Positions 8,531 through 17,280 are shown, numbered from the stretch's first letter. The stretch is 63,031 nt of DNA from Microvirga alba (GCF_015694465.1 NZ_JADQDO010000014.1:1-63031); one strand, 5' to 3'. The notes: generated by a model not told the origin, from the letters alone. Translations and numbers: made by a program.

Positions 8531-9114
8531 GTGGTGTGGCGGCTATCGTTCTCGCCGCCGGGCGGGGCACCCGGTTCGGGCAAGAACCGAAACTACTCGC
8601 GCGGCTCGGCGGCAAACCACTGGTGCGCCACGTGGTCGAGGCCGCCGTCATCTCCATTGCTGACCCGGTGATCGTGGTCACGGGCCATCGGGCAGATGAG
8701 ATCGAGGATTCACTGAAGGGGCTTCCAACCCAAGTTATTCGTAATGCCTCTTTCGCGGAAGGGCTCTCGACGTCGCTGAAGGCGGGGTTTGCTGCGCTCC
8801 CGCCCAAGTCTAAGGCAGCTGTCATTCTTCTTGGAGACATGCCGCTTATCAAAGCCGGATTGATCGACACTCTCGTAAACAGATGGCGAGAGATGGGCGA
8901 GCCAGCGGCGTTGGTCCCAACGTTGAATGGCCAACGCGGTAATCCCGTCGTGCTCTCGCGTGAACTTGAAGACATGATCAAGGGGCTTTCGGGGGATGTA
9001 GGCGTAGGGCCGGGCCTTCGCGGGCGAACTGGCGTATTGGAGTGGCCAACCACGGACCCAACCATTCTCCAGGATGTCGACACCTCGGAAGAGATCCACA
9101 AACTCGAGCTTTAA
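8527..9114 (+). CDS. MobA-like/MocA-type nucleotidyltransferase
   Basis: A 195-residue NTP-transferase. The signature VAAIVLAAGRGTRFG with downstream K of EPKLLARLGG binds the nucleotide, and LLGDMPLI is the metal-binding Asp motif. This is the MocA/CoxC family, which transfers CMP (or GMP) to molybdopterin to make the dinucleotide cofactor used by xanthine-dehydrogenase-type enzymes. The start at 8527 overlaps the upstream stop (ATGA), favouring it over an upstream in-frame start inside the previous gene. It is the last gene of the maturation operon; a decayed permease gene follows on the other strand. Confidence 0.85.
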   Translation: MSGVAAIVLAAGRGTRFGQEPKLLARLGGKPLVRHVVEAAVISIADPVIVVTGHRADEIEDSLKGLPTQVIRNASFAEGLSTSLKAGFAALPPKSKAAVILLGDMPLIKAGLIDTLVNRWREMGEPAALVPTLNGQRGNPVVLSRELEDMIKGLSGDVGVGPGLRGRTGVLEWPTTDPTILQDVDTSEEIHKLEL

Positions 9115-9119
9115 GAGCC

Positions 9120-9402
9120 ATGTCCGATGGGTCGCGGGCTCCCAACCAGAAGCCGGGGATCGCATGGAGCGTCAGCGAGTCGATCGACAAGAACCTGTCG
9201 CGAAGGCCCCCGGCCGCGACGCGGCGAGAATATCGAGAAGCGAACCCGGTCCGAAGGGCAGGGCGGTAGCGCCTCCCGTCAAGAGCAGGGTGTTCGGTAG
9301 CCTCTCGAGTATCACCGCCAGGATCGGCCGTGAGAAGATCACAGAGCGGCCAAGATCGAGATGAAGCAGGGACAAGAGATAGATCGCGAGGCGGATGTTC
9401 AA
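9120..9402 (-). pseudogene. DppB-type ABC permease gene, truncated and frameshifted
   Basis: In one minus-strand frame (9402 down to ~9190) lies LDLGRSVIFSRPILAVILER followed by LPNTLLLTGG and LLDILAASRPGAF, the conserved first half of DppB/GsiB-partner permeases (DLGRS..RPV...ILERLPNTLLL). Downstream, in a second frame (~9190-9125), comes IDSLTLHAIPGFWLGA, the next conserved block. The two blocks are in the right order but different frames, and both ends of the ~310-residue protein are missing. It sits between the MobA-like gene and the leftward hydrolase. Confidence 0.6.
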
Positions 9403-10235
9403 GGGTGTATTGGAAGCTCCAGCTCCGCTCGGGTCTCAATGGCGCCAACGAAATCATCGACGGCTTTTAAGCCACCTCTCTCCAGGTTGGATGAGTGGCC
9501 GACACCTTCGAGGCGGAGGAAGGTCTTTGGCTCTGGGGCTGCCCGGAAGAGCTTTTCGCCGAACTCAAACGGGACGACGGGATCCCGGGTGCCGTGCATG
9601 ATCAGGATTGGTGCCTTCACCCTCTGGATGATGTCGAGGGATCGGAATTGGTCCAGCATGAGCAGACCAACAGGGACGTACCAGTAGACCTTGCTGGCGA
9701 CATCCGCCGTGGATGTGTAAGGCGCATCAAGGATCAGGCCGGCGATCGATCGTTCGGTGGCGAGGCGGACCGCGACCCCCGTGCCCAGGGATTCGCCGTA
9801 GGTGACCAGGCGGGAAGCCTCATAAGACTGAGTAACCCAGTTGTAGGCAGTGAGCGCATCCGTGTGAAGACCTGTCTCCGTTGGTGAACCCGTAGAGCCT
9901 GAATAGCCCCGGTAGCTTACCATGAGGAGGCCCCGGCCGGTTTTGGTCAGAGCGTGGGCCCGAAGTCGCCGGCTCCAGAGGGTGCCTCCGTTGCCGTGGA
10001 AGTAGATAATGACCGCTTTGCCGGGTTGGGGAGGCTTCCACCAGGCGACCAGTGTCTCGCCATCGGGTGTCGTCAGCACCAGATCCTGAAATCCGACGAG
10101 GTTGGCTTCGGCTGCTGTCGCGCGCTGCTGCGAGGTCGGGTACTCGAGGTTGCGCTGGCCAAGAAATAGCGCCCCGATAGCGCAAGCGTAAAGGCCAAGG
10201 AGAGCCATGGCGAGGCGGCTGAGGTGTCGGATCAT
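9399..10235 (-). CDS. Membrane-anchored alpha/beta hydrolase (BEM46-like)
   Basis: A 278-residue serine hydrolase. An N-terminal hydrophobic helix (residues ~8-25) suggests membrane anchoring or export. The core has YFHGNGG (oxyanion hole), YGESLGTG (nucleophile Ser in GxSxG), MHGTRDPVVPF (Asp) and EGVGHSSN (His), so the triad is complete. This is the BEM46/YqiK-like esterase/thioesterase family of unknown substrate. The ATG at 10235 is chosen because the hydrophobic helix follows; a longer in-frame reading to 10475 adds 80 residues with no family resemblance. Its end abuts the decayed permease. Confidence 0.8.
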   Translation of the reverse strand: MIRHLSRLAMALLGLYACAIGALFLGQRNLEYPTSQQRATAAEANLVGFQDLVLTTPDGETLVAWWKPPQPGKAVIIYFHGNGGTLWSRRLRAHALTKTGRGLLMVSYRGYSGSTGSPTETGLHTDALTAYNWVTQSYEASRLVTYGESLGTGVAVRLATERSIAGLILDAPYTSTADVASKVYWYVPVGLLMLDQFRSLDIIQRVKAPILIMHGTRDPVVPFEFGEKLFRAAPEPKTFLRLEGVGHSSNLERGGLKAVDDFVGAIETRAELELPIHP

Positions 10236-10601
10236 TGCATTAATTTGGCTCGGCAGAACTGCTTTACCAGCTAGCTTGCCGATAGGAATCCGGGTTCTTT
10301 CGCAACTCTTTTTTTCCATCCTCAACCAACGCAAGAAATCCGTCGGAGGAAAATGGCACGTGGGGAGACATGATCGCGGAGACAAGCTTACCGTCCGCCC
10401 AGGCGGACAACCTTGTTCCTTCAAGAGGCGCAAGCGCTTGGCCGCTTTGGGGTCGCGGCGCGTCCGGACGATCATTGTCAGCCGATGTCGCTGTCTATCT
10501 CGGACCGAACAAACCCCTCATTGCTATCGAAGAGTTCACGACAGTTCCAGCAGGCAGCTGACCGAGCGGTGCGACGGTCGCGTAAATTCGTCCGTCGGCC
10601 G

Positions 10602-12062
10602 TCAGCGCACCGGCTCAGACACCGGATCGAGCGGCGCGATGGGGCGGCGGATCTTCGTATAGGGAATCTTCGCCGGATCCGGTGGATAGGGGCCGCCGCA
10701 ATTCACGTAGATGATCTCTCGAGCGATCGGCGCGAAAGCTGCATGGAAGTGACTGGCGGACTTCACGACCACGATCTTCTGCCGTTCGAGATCGATCCCG
10801 AGATTGCGGAACACGTCCGGATGAAAGGTCTGCGCGCGCTTCGATGCAACGACGACGGACAGCGCCCCGATGCGCACGGCTGCAGCCGCCCCCAGAGAGA
10901 CGAGGCTTGTCTCGAAGGGAATCACGAGGTCGCGGGTCACGGCGATGACATCGACCTCGGCATCCACCGGAGGCCCAGAACTCGGCGCCACCTTGCCGCC
11001 AATGCGAAGCGCCAGCCGTGCGCCGGGTCCCGCCGCGTGACAGAACTGGACGGCCACGGGATCCCACAGGGCTCCGGCCGCCGCTGGGACGGTCGGATAC
11101 TTCAGGAGTTCATGGATGAGGAAGGTGCTGTCTCCCGCGACCCCTCCGCCCGGATTGTCCCAGCGGTCGGCCAGCACCACCGGGCCACCCTCGAGGGCAA
11201 GCGCAGCCTTCACCGCTTCGGCGGGTGAAGGCATCGGCGGCAGGCGATTGCCACCAAACCCGAGCACGTCCTTGGCCAGGGTACGAGCGAGCGCCTCGCC
11301 CCGCTCGGGCGTTGCATCGGACACCACGACGATCTTGGTCCCCACGTCGTAGACGTCCGCAGCCGGAAATCCGTGAACGACGGAAATGCTGAGGATCCCG
11401 TCCCGCCCTTCCAGGGTCTTGATCCGGTCGACCAGTGAGCGCCCCGGCTCGCGGCTCGTGATGAAGTTGGCGATGGCGCGACAATCGACCACCGAGACCA
11501 CCGGATTGATCTCTCTACGCGCCGTCCGCAGGGAGAGATCGACCAGATCCTCCGCGCGCTCCAGGAAATCCGTATGCGGCACTTCCTTGAAGGTGACAAT
11601 GATCGTGGCAGCAGCCACCATGGCGTCACTGAGATGGCAATGGGGATCTAACTCGATGCCGATCACCGCGTCTGGCCCGACGATGGCGCGGGCGCGGGTG
11701 AGAAGATCGCCCTCACAGTCGTCGTAACCGTCCGCCACCATAGCGCCGTGCAATCCGAACAGAGCAACGTCCACGGGTGTACAGGCCCGGAGCTGGTCGA
11801 GAATCTCGTCCCGGAGACTTTCATAGGCGTCGCGACTTACGAGGCCTGCAGGCTCGGCCCAGGTCGCCGTTCCCTCGACCAGTGTGAACCCCTCCTCGCG
11901 AGCCCTTCGACGAGCCGCCACGAAGGGAGCCGAGCAGAGCGTCGGCGTCTCGGGATGCTGGCCCGGCGGGGCATAGAACGCATCTTCGAAGGCTGCGCGG
12001 TCCGTGGGAATCGGAGAGAACGTGTTGGTTTCCGTTGCAAGGGAGGCCACGAATATCTTCAT
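10602..12062 (-). CDS. M81 family (MlrC-like) metallopeptidase
   Basis: A 486-residue protein, full length for the MlrC family (microcystin-LR degradation protein C and relatives). Recognisable blocks are MKIFVASLATETNTFSPIPT at the start, VDVALFGLHGAMVADGYDDC, IGIELDPHCHLS, FKEVPHTD, VLADRWDNPGGGVAGDST and the C-terminal VVVKSASHFHAAF. The DPHCH and GLHGAM blocks supply the likely metal ligands. The family cleaves small peptides or amides; the substrate here is unknown. The start overlaps the RpiR stop by 4 bases (ATGA, 12059-12062), so the two genes are coupled. The neighbouring cluster suggests it acts on an imported amide- or peptide-like compound. Confidence 0.85.
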   Translation of the reverse strand: MKIFVASLATETNTFSPIPTDRAAFEDAFYAPPGQHPETPTLCSAPFVAARRRAREEGFTLVEGTATWAEPAGLVSRDAYESLRDEILDQLRACTPVDVALFGLHGAMVADGYDDCEGDLLTRARAIVGPDAVIGIELDPHCHLSDAMVAAATIIVTFKEVPHTDFLERAEDLVDLSLRTARREINPVVSVVDCRAIANFITSREPGRSLVDRIKTLEGRDGILSISVVHGFPAADVYDVGTKIVVVSDATPERGEALARTLAKDVLGFGGNRLPPMPSPAEAVKAALALEGGPVVLADRWDNPGGGVAGDSTFLIHELLKYPTVPAAAGALWDPVAVQFCHAAGPGARLALRIGGKVAPSSGPPVDAEVDVIAVTRDLVIPFETSLVSLGAAAAVRIGALSVVVASKRAQTFHPDVFRNLGIDLERQKIVVVKSASHFHAAFAPIAREIIYVNCGGPYPPDPAKIPYTKIRRPIAPLDPVSEPVR

Positions 12063-12979
12063 GGGCGGTCTTTCCGGAATGAGCCTGCTTCACCTCGATG
12101 CGGCTGGAGGCGCAGGTCCGCGAGGCTGTCCTTCACCTCCCGCAGCCGGGCAAGCATGGGTTCACCGAAGCTCAAGGCCAGGGCGGTGGCGATCACGTCG
12201 ATCAGCACCGCGTGGGCGACGCGAGAGGTCATCGGTGCATAGACCTCCGTGTTCTCCTGGGCATCCACGGCGAGCAGGACATCGGCCGCGTTGGCAAGAG
12301 TCGTCCCCGGGCGCGTCACGGCGATGACCGTCGCTCCAACCTGCCGTGCCATCCGAGCCATCTTCACCGTGTCGCCCACCTCGCCGGTGTGGGAAAAACA
12401 CAGGGCTACGTCGCCGGGACGCAGAGTGGCGGCTGCCATGCGTTGCAGATGCGTGTCGCCGTAGGTCACGACGGGAATGCCGAGACGCATGAGCTTATGC
12501 TGAGCTTCGATGGCCAGGATGCTCGCCGCGCCCGTGCCGAAGCAATCGATGCGGCGGGCCTTGTGCAGGATGCCGACGACGCGCCGGAGCGCCTCCCGGT
12601 CGATGGACTGGCGGACGGAACTCAGGACATAGACGCTCGAGTCGAAGATCTTCGTGACAATGGTGTCGAGCTCGTCGTCCGGAGCGACCTCGCTATGCAG
12701 ATACGGCGTGCCGGAGACGATGCTCTGCCCGGTGAGAAGCTTCAGCTCCGGATAACGTTGGAGGCCAAGCGCGCGGACGAAGCGCAGCACCGTCGGCTGG
12801 CTGACGCCGACCGTTTCAGCGAGGGTCGCAATCGACATGCGGATGATCTGCTCGGGATGATCGAGCACGAAATCCGCCACACGCCGTTCAGACGGAGAAA
12901 GATGTGCCCGCTGGGCCGCCAGCTTCTCGAGAAACCGGTTCGAATCCGATTGGGAATCTGTGGCGGCTTCAGGCATCAT
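12059..12979 (-). CDS. RpiR-family transcriptional regulator
   Basis: A 306-residue regulator. Residues ~15-90 form the RpiR N-terminal HTH (LSPSERRVADFVLDHPEQI, SIATLAETVGVSQPTVLRFV). Residues ~130-270 form a SIS sugar-isomerase domain (IDCFGTGAASILA, GDVALCFSHTGEVGDTVKMA) that would bind a phosphorylated sugar or related effector. It heads the leftward regulator-M81 pair and is divergently placed near the rest of the cluster. Two near-identical 15-bp palindromes of the kind bound by RpiR proteins (13603-13617, 17112-17126) lie in the cluster's divergent promoters and are its probable targets. Confidence 0.85.
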   Translation of the reverse strand: MMPEAATDSQSDSNRFLEKLAAQRAHLSPSERRVADFVLDHPEQIIRMSIATLAETVGVSQPTVLRFVRALGLQRYPELKLLTGQSIVSGTPYLHSEVAPDDELDTIVTKIFDSSVYVLSSVRQSIDREALRRVVGILHKARRIDCFGTGAASILAIEAQHKLMRLGIPVVTYGDTHLQRMAAATLRPGDVALCFSHTGEVGDTVKMARMARQVGATVIAVTRPGTTLANAADVLLAVDAQENTEVYAPMTSRVAHAVLIDVIATALALSFGEPMLARLREVKDSLADLRLQPHRGEAGSFRKDRP

Positions 12980-13009
12980 CGGGACTCCTCATCTCCGCGC
13001 GCAACATCG

Positions 13010-13489
13010 TCACAACGCGGCGACTTCTAGGATTGCTTCCACCTCCACGCAAGATCCGAGCGGGAGCGTCGCCACACCGATGGTTGTACGCGAATGGCGT
13101 CCTCTCTCACCCAAGATCTCGACGATGGCATCGGAGGCACCGTTCATCACCGCTGCGAGATCAGTGCAATCGGGCTCGGCGTTGACGAAGCCGCCGAGCC
13201 TGACACATTCCTTGATCGCATCGAGGGACCCAAGGGCAAGGCGGGCGTGACTGAGAACGTGCATGAGGCACAGGCGGGCGGCGGCATATCCATCTTCGGC
13301 CGACACCGTACTTCCGATCTTGCCGATATAGCGCGGCGGAATCTTGCCGTCGGGCCCGAAGCAGAGCTGGCCGGAAACATATAACAGATTGCCGGTCCGT
13401 TTCGTGTGGATGTAGTTTTTCACCGATCCCGTCACAGCTGGAAGCTCGATCGTCAGCTCTTTCAATTTTTGTTCTGTTTTATCAGTCAT
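13010..13489 (-). CDS. RidA-family (YjgF/YER057c) protein
   Basis: A 159-residue protein of the RidA superfamily, of the slightly longer type that often lacks proven imine deaminase function. It shows GNLLYVSGQLCFGPDGK, then SAEDGYAAARLCLMHVL, VRLGGFVNAEPDC, and HSRTTIGVATLPLGSCVEVE containing the Arg that in RidA binds the carboxylate of 2-aminoacrylate-type imines. RidA partners typically follow PLP enzymes that release enamine/imine intermediates, and a PLP desulfhydrase-like gene is divergent 190 bases away. The start ATG at 13489 follows GGAAAC. Confidence 0.8.
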   Translation of the reverse strand: MTDKTEQKLKELTIELPAVTGSVKNYIHTKRTGNLLYVSGQLCFGPDGKIPPRYIGKIGSTVSAEDGYAAARLCLMHVLSHARLALGSLDAIKECVRLGGFVNAEPDCTDLAAVMNGASDAIVEILGERGRHSRTTIGVATLPLGSCVEVEAILEVAAL

Positions 13490-13602
13490 TTAAGTTTCCA
13501 TATTAGGGCGTCGGCACCGAATAGATATCTGGCGACAATCACACACATTCAGTACTGATTTGAAGGAACGTGGAGCCATTCTCGGGTTGACTCGCGGATT
13601 TT

Positions 13603-13617
13603 TGTAATTAATCTACA
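13603..13617. promoter_or_regulatory. Palindromic operator, RpiR/HexR type (copy 1)
   Basis: TGTAATTAATCTACA, an imperfect palindrome, lies in the 190-base gap between the divergent ridA and PLP-enzyme genes. Its reverse complement matches the sequence at 17112-17126 at 13 of 15 positions. It resembles the known HexR (RpiR-family) site TGTAAT-www-ATTACA. Inference: operator for the RpiR protein encoded at 12059-12979. Confidence 0.55.
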
Positions 13618-13680
13618 CACACCCAGGACGAGGCGCAATGCGTCCTGGACTGGAAATGCCCAGCCGCGAGATTTCAAGCC

Positions 13681-14709
13681 ATGCTCCAGATTGTTCGCGA
13701 TCCCACCACCGGGCTCGACCGGCTGGTGCTGTCCCGTCTGCCGACACCTCTCGATCCGGCCCCGAAACTGGCCTCGGCCCTCGGGGTGGCCCAATTGTCG
13801 GTAAAGCGAGAGGACCTGTCGGGTTATGCCTTGGGCGGGAACAAGCTCCGCCAGCTCGATTTCATCCTTGCCGAGGCGCTGGCGGCAGGAGCGGATATCC
13901 TCGTTACGACAGCGGGCAGCCAATCCAACTTCTGCCGCTCCCTTGCAGGGGCTGCTGCAAAACTGGGCCTCGGCTGTCATCTGCATCTGCGCGCGGCAAC
14001 CGGCACCGCGCTGGTGGGCAACCTCCTGCTCGACGAGATTTTGGGCGCCGCCATCACATTCACCCAAGTCACCGACCCCTGGGATCCGCAAATCACGCAG
14101 GAACTCGCGGAGATCGCTGACAACTACGAGCGGCAGGGCAGGAAACCCTTCATCGTGCAGCTCACCGGTGTCAGTGCCGCCACTGCTGTTGCCGGGTGGA
14201 TGTCCGGCGCGGCGGAACTCCTACGAGATGCCGAAGCCGGCCCCGGCATTCCCGACGTGGTGATTTCCGTTTGCGGTTCGGGACTGTCTCTCGCCGGTCT
14301 CGCCCTCGGCTTCAAGCACCTCTCCTGTCCGGCCCGTCTGGTGGGCATCAGCGCCCAGCAGCCCGCCGCCCGTCTGAAAGCCTGGATCGTCACCGCAGCC
14401 GACGAGGCCGCAACGCGGCTGGGCCTTTCCTGCAGGCTGACGGCCGAGGACTTCGATATCGTGGATAGCGAGATCGGCCCCGGCTACGGCAAGCCATCGG
14501 CGGCAAGCCTCTCGGCAGTCCGGCTCGCGGGGCGCACGGAGGGCTTGCTGCTCGATCCGATCTACACCGGTAAGGGGCTCGCAGGCCTTCAGGCGGCCCT
14601 GCGAGCCGGCCTGGTGCGGCCCGAGCATTCGGTCATCTTCGTTCATTCCGGGGGCACGCCCGGCCTGTTCGCCCACGCCGAGGCCTTCGGGGCGGACCGG
14701 GCCGCATGA
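13681..14709 (+). CDS. PLP-dependent D-cysteine desulfhydrase / ACC deaminase-like enzyme
   Basis: A 342-residue fold-type II PLP enzyme of the family size (~330-340). VKREDLSGYALGGNKLRQLD carries the PLP lysine (GNK), TAGSQSNFCRSLAGAAAKLG matches the substrate-binding loop of D-cysteine desulfhydrase and ACC deaminase, and FVHSGGTPGLFA is the typical C-terminal block. Likely reactions are alpha,beta-elimination of a D-amino acid or ring opening of a cyclopropane amino acid, releasing ammonia. The ATG at 13681 has a weak ribosome site. It overlaps the next gene by 4 bases (14706-14709) and is divergent from ridA, so the two may act in sequence on a reactive imine. Confidence 0.8.
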   Translation: MLQIVRDPTTGLDRLVLSRLPTPLDPAPKLASALGVAQLSVKREDLSGYALGGNKLRQLDFILAEALAAGADILVTTAGSQSNFCRSLAGAAAKLGLGCHLHLRAATGTALVGNLLLDEILGAAITFTQVTDPWDPQITQELAEIADNYERQGRKPFIVQLTGVSAATAVAGWMSGAAELLRDAEAGPGIPDVVISVCGSGLSLAGLALGFKHLSCPARLVGISAQQPAARLKAWIVTAADEAATRLGLSCRLTAEDFDIVDSEIGPGYGKPSAASLSAVRLAGRTEGLLLDPIYTGKGLAGLQAALRAGLVRPEHSVIFVHSGGTPGLFAHAEAFGADRAA

Positions 14710-15722
14710 CGACGCAACCGGGGCCGGCGCGGCTCGACATTCCCCTCGATCGTCCTGGGCGCACTGTCGGAGCCCTGCGACTGCCCTGGTCCCATGACCG
14801 ATCGGCCTACGGCCAGATCGTCGTTCCGGTCATCGTGGTCAAAAACGGAGACGGACCGACGGCGCTCCTCACCGCCGGGATTCACGGCGACGAGTATGAA
14901 GGCCAGATCGTGCTCGGCAGCCTTGCCCGCACCCTTCGGCCTGAGGCCATCCGTGGGCGTGTCATCATCCTGCCCTGCGCGCATCCGGCAGCCTCATTGG
15001 CAGGGCGGCGCACGTCCCCATTCGACGGAGGCAATCTCGCACGGCTTTTTCCTGGCGATGCCCACGGCGGCCCGACCAGCCAGCTTGCCGAGGGCATCAG
15101 CCGTTTGCTGCTGGCGGAGACGGACTTCCTCGTCGATTTTCACAGCGGGGGAAGCACTCTTGACTATCTGCCTTGTGCCTTCGGACGTCTCCCGTCAGAG
15201 GCCGCGCTCGCGGATCGTGTCCTGGACCTCATGATCGCGTTTGGTGCACCCGTGACAGCGGTCGTCCGCAGGCCCGAAGCCCGTGGCACCCTGGTGGCCG
15301 AAGCCCTGGAGCGGGGCGTGGTAGCCATGGCAACCGAACTCGCTGGCGGGGGAGGCGTAACGAGAGAAACGGTCGCCCTTGCCGAACAGGGGCTTTCACG
15401 AGTTCTCGCCCATATGGGGATCCTTCCCGCGAATGGTCCGCCGCCGCAGACGCGGCTTCTCTCCATCGAGGCGGAGCATTTCGTGCGCTCGCCGGGGCGC
15501 GGCTTGTTCGAGCCGATGTTTACGCTGGGTCAGAACGTCAATGCCGGCGACGCGGCGGCCCGGCTGTCCAACCCCGAGCGACCGGGCAGCCCGGCAGAGG
15601 AAATTGCCTTCACCGCTGGCGGCACGGTGATCTGCCGACGCGTGCCAGCAATGGTAGAACCCGGCGACGTCCTCGTCCATTTGGGCCAGGACGTCGACCG
15701 GGCTACGCTTCTCAGCCGATGA
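14706..15722 (+). CDS. Succinylglutamate desuccinylase/aspartoacylase-family zinc hydrolase
   Basis: A 338-residue M14-like carboxypeptidase-fold deacylase. The zinc motif HxxE is in TAGIHGDEYEGQ, the third ligand His is in VDFHSGG, and RVIILPCAHP and the NLARLFPG block fit the aspartoacylase/DoeB-like branch. These enzymes remove an acyl group from an N-acyl amino acid. It is coupled to the PLP enzyme upstream, suggesting deacylation to feed the PLP step. It converges with the solute-binding protein gene: the two 3' ends overlap by 11 bases (15712-15722). Confidence 0.8.
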   Translation: MTTQPGPARLDIPLDRPGRTVGALRLPWSHDRSAYGQIVVPVIVVKNGDGPTALLTAGIHGDEYEGQIVLGSLARTLRPEAIRGRVIILPCAHPAASLAGRRTSPFDGGNLARLFPGDAHGGPTSQLAEGISRLLLAETDFLVDFHSGGSTLDYLPCAFGRLPSEAALADRVLDLMIAFGAPVTAVVRRPEARGTLVAEALERGVVAMATELAGGGGVTRETVALAEQGLSRVLAHMGILPANGPPPQTRLLSIEAEHFVRSPGRGLFEPMFTLGQNVNAGDAAARLSNPERPGSPAEEIAFTAGGTVICRRVPAMVEPGDVLVHLGQDVDRATLLSR

Positions 15723-16995
15723 GCTTCTGAACGCGGGTGGTCAGGTCGTCCATGGCCCGCTGCGGAGTCTTCATGCCCAGCACCGCGGCCTCGGCCTCTT
15801 CCTTGAAGAAATCGGCGGCCCGTGCCGCATTATCGAAGGCGGGCAGCGGGACACGCGAGACCTTCAAGACCTTCCGCTCGGCTTCGGAATAGGGCAACTC
15901 TGCTTTGATGCGCGGATCGTCGTAGGTGGAGCTGCGTACGGGCCCGTTGCCGTTGAGAGCAGCTGCCAGCGCTGCCTCCTTGGAAGACATGGCCTTGATG
16001 AAGCTCCAGGCCAAATCCTTGTTCTTGGAATTCTTCGGGATCGCCATGCTCCAGAATTCGACCTTGGTGGGCGCAACCTCGTATTTGCCCTTCAGTTCTG
16101 CCGCCACGGGGAAGTAGGTCGTCTTGATCTTGCCCGCGACCTGCGATTTGGCCGGGTCGTTGTAGAGCCCGTATCGGCTCATGGAGCTGGCGGCCATAGC
16201 CGCGCGGCCGTTCTGCATCCAGGTGTTGGCGTCTTCCGCCTTCATGCCGGTCAGATTCTTCGGAATGGCCCCAGCCGTATAAAGATCGCGGATCATCGTC
16301 AGAGCCGCCACCATCGCCGGAGAATTCGCTACGACCTTCATGTCCGGTGTGATGAAGTCGGCATCCCAGGCCCTCGCCAGGGCGATGACCTCCGGGTACG
16401 CGACTCCGGGGAGGATCATGCCGACCACCGGCGTTCCATCGGCCCGCGTATAGGTGCATTTCTTGGCAACCTCGACGAACTCCTCGATTGTCTGCGGAGG
16501 GCCTTTGATACCGCGCTCGGCAAAGATCTCCTCGTTGTAGTGCAGACCCGTCGAGGCGTGGCGGAAGGGCATCGCGAAAAGGCGGTTGTCCAAGGTTACG
16601 CCCTTCACTAGGCCCGGAAAAACATCGCCCAAGTCCGGGATCGGATCTTTTGCCATATACGTGTCGAGCGGCTCGAACATGGAAGCGACCCGAGGTGTCG
16701 CGTAGGTGTTCAGGATGAAGGCCACATCCACGGTCGATTCCCCAAGGGACGCTTCTCGGAAGAGCCGGTCGTGGAGGGGGCCCGTCTCGAAAGTCACCCA
16801 GTTGACCGTTGCGTCGGTGGCCTTCGCAAAACCCTGCGTGACATCACCGCCCTTGGTGCCGTTGGACACGTTCTGCAACACCCGGTGGGCGAATACATTG
16901 ATTTGCTTGCCCTGGGCGTTCGCCAAATTTCCGAATGCCGGCAACGTAGCGGCCGCTAGGCCTCCCGCCAGAATATCTCGCCTCGTTACGACCAT
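15712..16995 (-). CDS. ABC transporter solute-binding protein, family 1 (sugar type)
   Basis: A 427-residue periplasmic binding protein. The N-terminus MVVTRRDILAGGLAAATLPA has an RR motif ahead of a hydrophobic stretch, so export is probably by the Tat route, ending near ANAQG. The mature sequence has extracellular-binding-protein family 1 features (FNTYATPRVASMFEPLD-like region, PFRHASTGLHYNEEIF, AAMAASSMSRYGLYN, PKNSKNKDLAWSFIKAMSS). The start at 16995 is chosen over one 18 codons upstream because GGGAGG precedes it. It is divergent from the permease genes, with a palindromic operator between. Family members bind oligosaccharides, polyols or related solutes; the ligand here is unknown. Confidence 0.85.
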   Translation of the reverse strand: MVVTRRDILAGGLAAATLPAFGNLANAQGKQINVFAHRVLQNVSNGTKGGDVTQGFAKATDATVNWVTFETGPLHDRLFREASLGESTVDVAFILNTYATPRVASMFEPLDTYMAKDPIPDLGDVFPGLVKGVTLDNRLFAMPFRHASTGLHYNEEIFAERGIKGPPQTIEEFVEVAKKCTYTRADGTPVVGMILPGVAYPEVIALARAWDADFITPDMKVVANSPAMVAALTMIRDLYTAGAIPKNLTGMKAEDANTWMQNGRAAMAASSMSRYGLYNDPAKSQVAGKIKTTYFPVAAELKGKYEVAPTKVEFWSMAIPKNSKNKDLAWSFIKAMSSKEAALAAALNGNGPVRSSTYDDPRIKAELPYSEAERKVLKVSRVPLPAFDNAARAADFFKEEAEAAVLGMKTPQRAMDDLTTRVQKLIG

Positions 16996-17111
16996 GATGC
17001 TTTCCTCCCAATCCGGGATTGCATGGGCAGCCTGCCGTGGCCCCATCATTTGCTGCGCCCGCCGGATCGAGCCGGACGCATGCCGGCCATCGTCGCCTGT
17101 CCGATGACCCT

Positions 17112-17126
17112 TGTAGAATAATTACG
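17112..17126. promoter_or_regulatory. Palindromic operator, RpiR/HexR type (copy 2)
   Basis: TGTAGAATAATTACG lies in the gap between the divergent solute-binding-protein and permease genes. It matches the reverse complement of the site at 13603-13617 at 13 of 15 positions. The surrounding ~80 bases are AT-rich, as expected for overlapping promoters. Inference: second operator of the RpiR regulator. Confidence 0.55.
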
Positions 17127-17280
17127 AGAAAAGATGAATTTCAAGAGAAAACTTGACTTTCCGCAGCTGCCGATTTTATTTTTACTACATCGGATCGAAC
17201 TGCGATCCCCTCTGCGAATGGATGCCCTCGGCTATGGTCCTTCAGCACATCACGACCGACGATCCGGCGAAGGCGTGACG

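Noticed and set aside
10370..10600. Short plus-strand frames between the hydrolase and M81 genes
   Set aside because: No family resemblance; they are partly antisense to sequence upstream of the hydrolase start.
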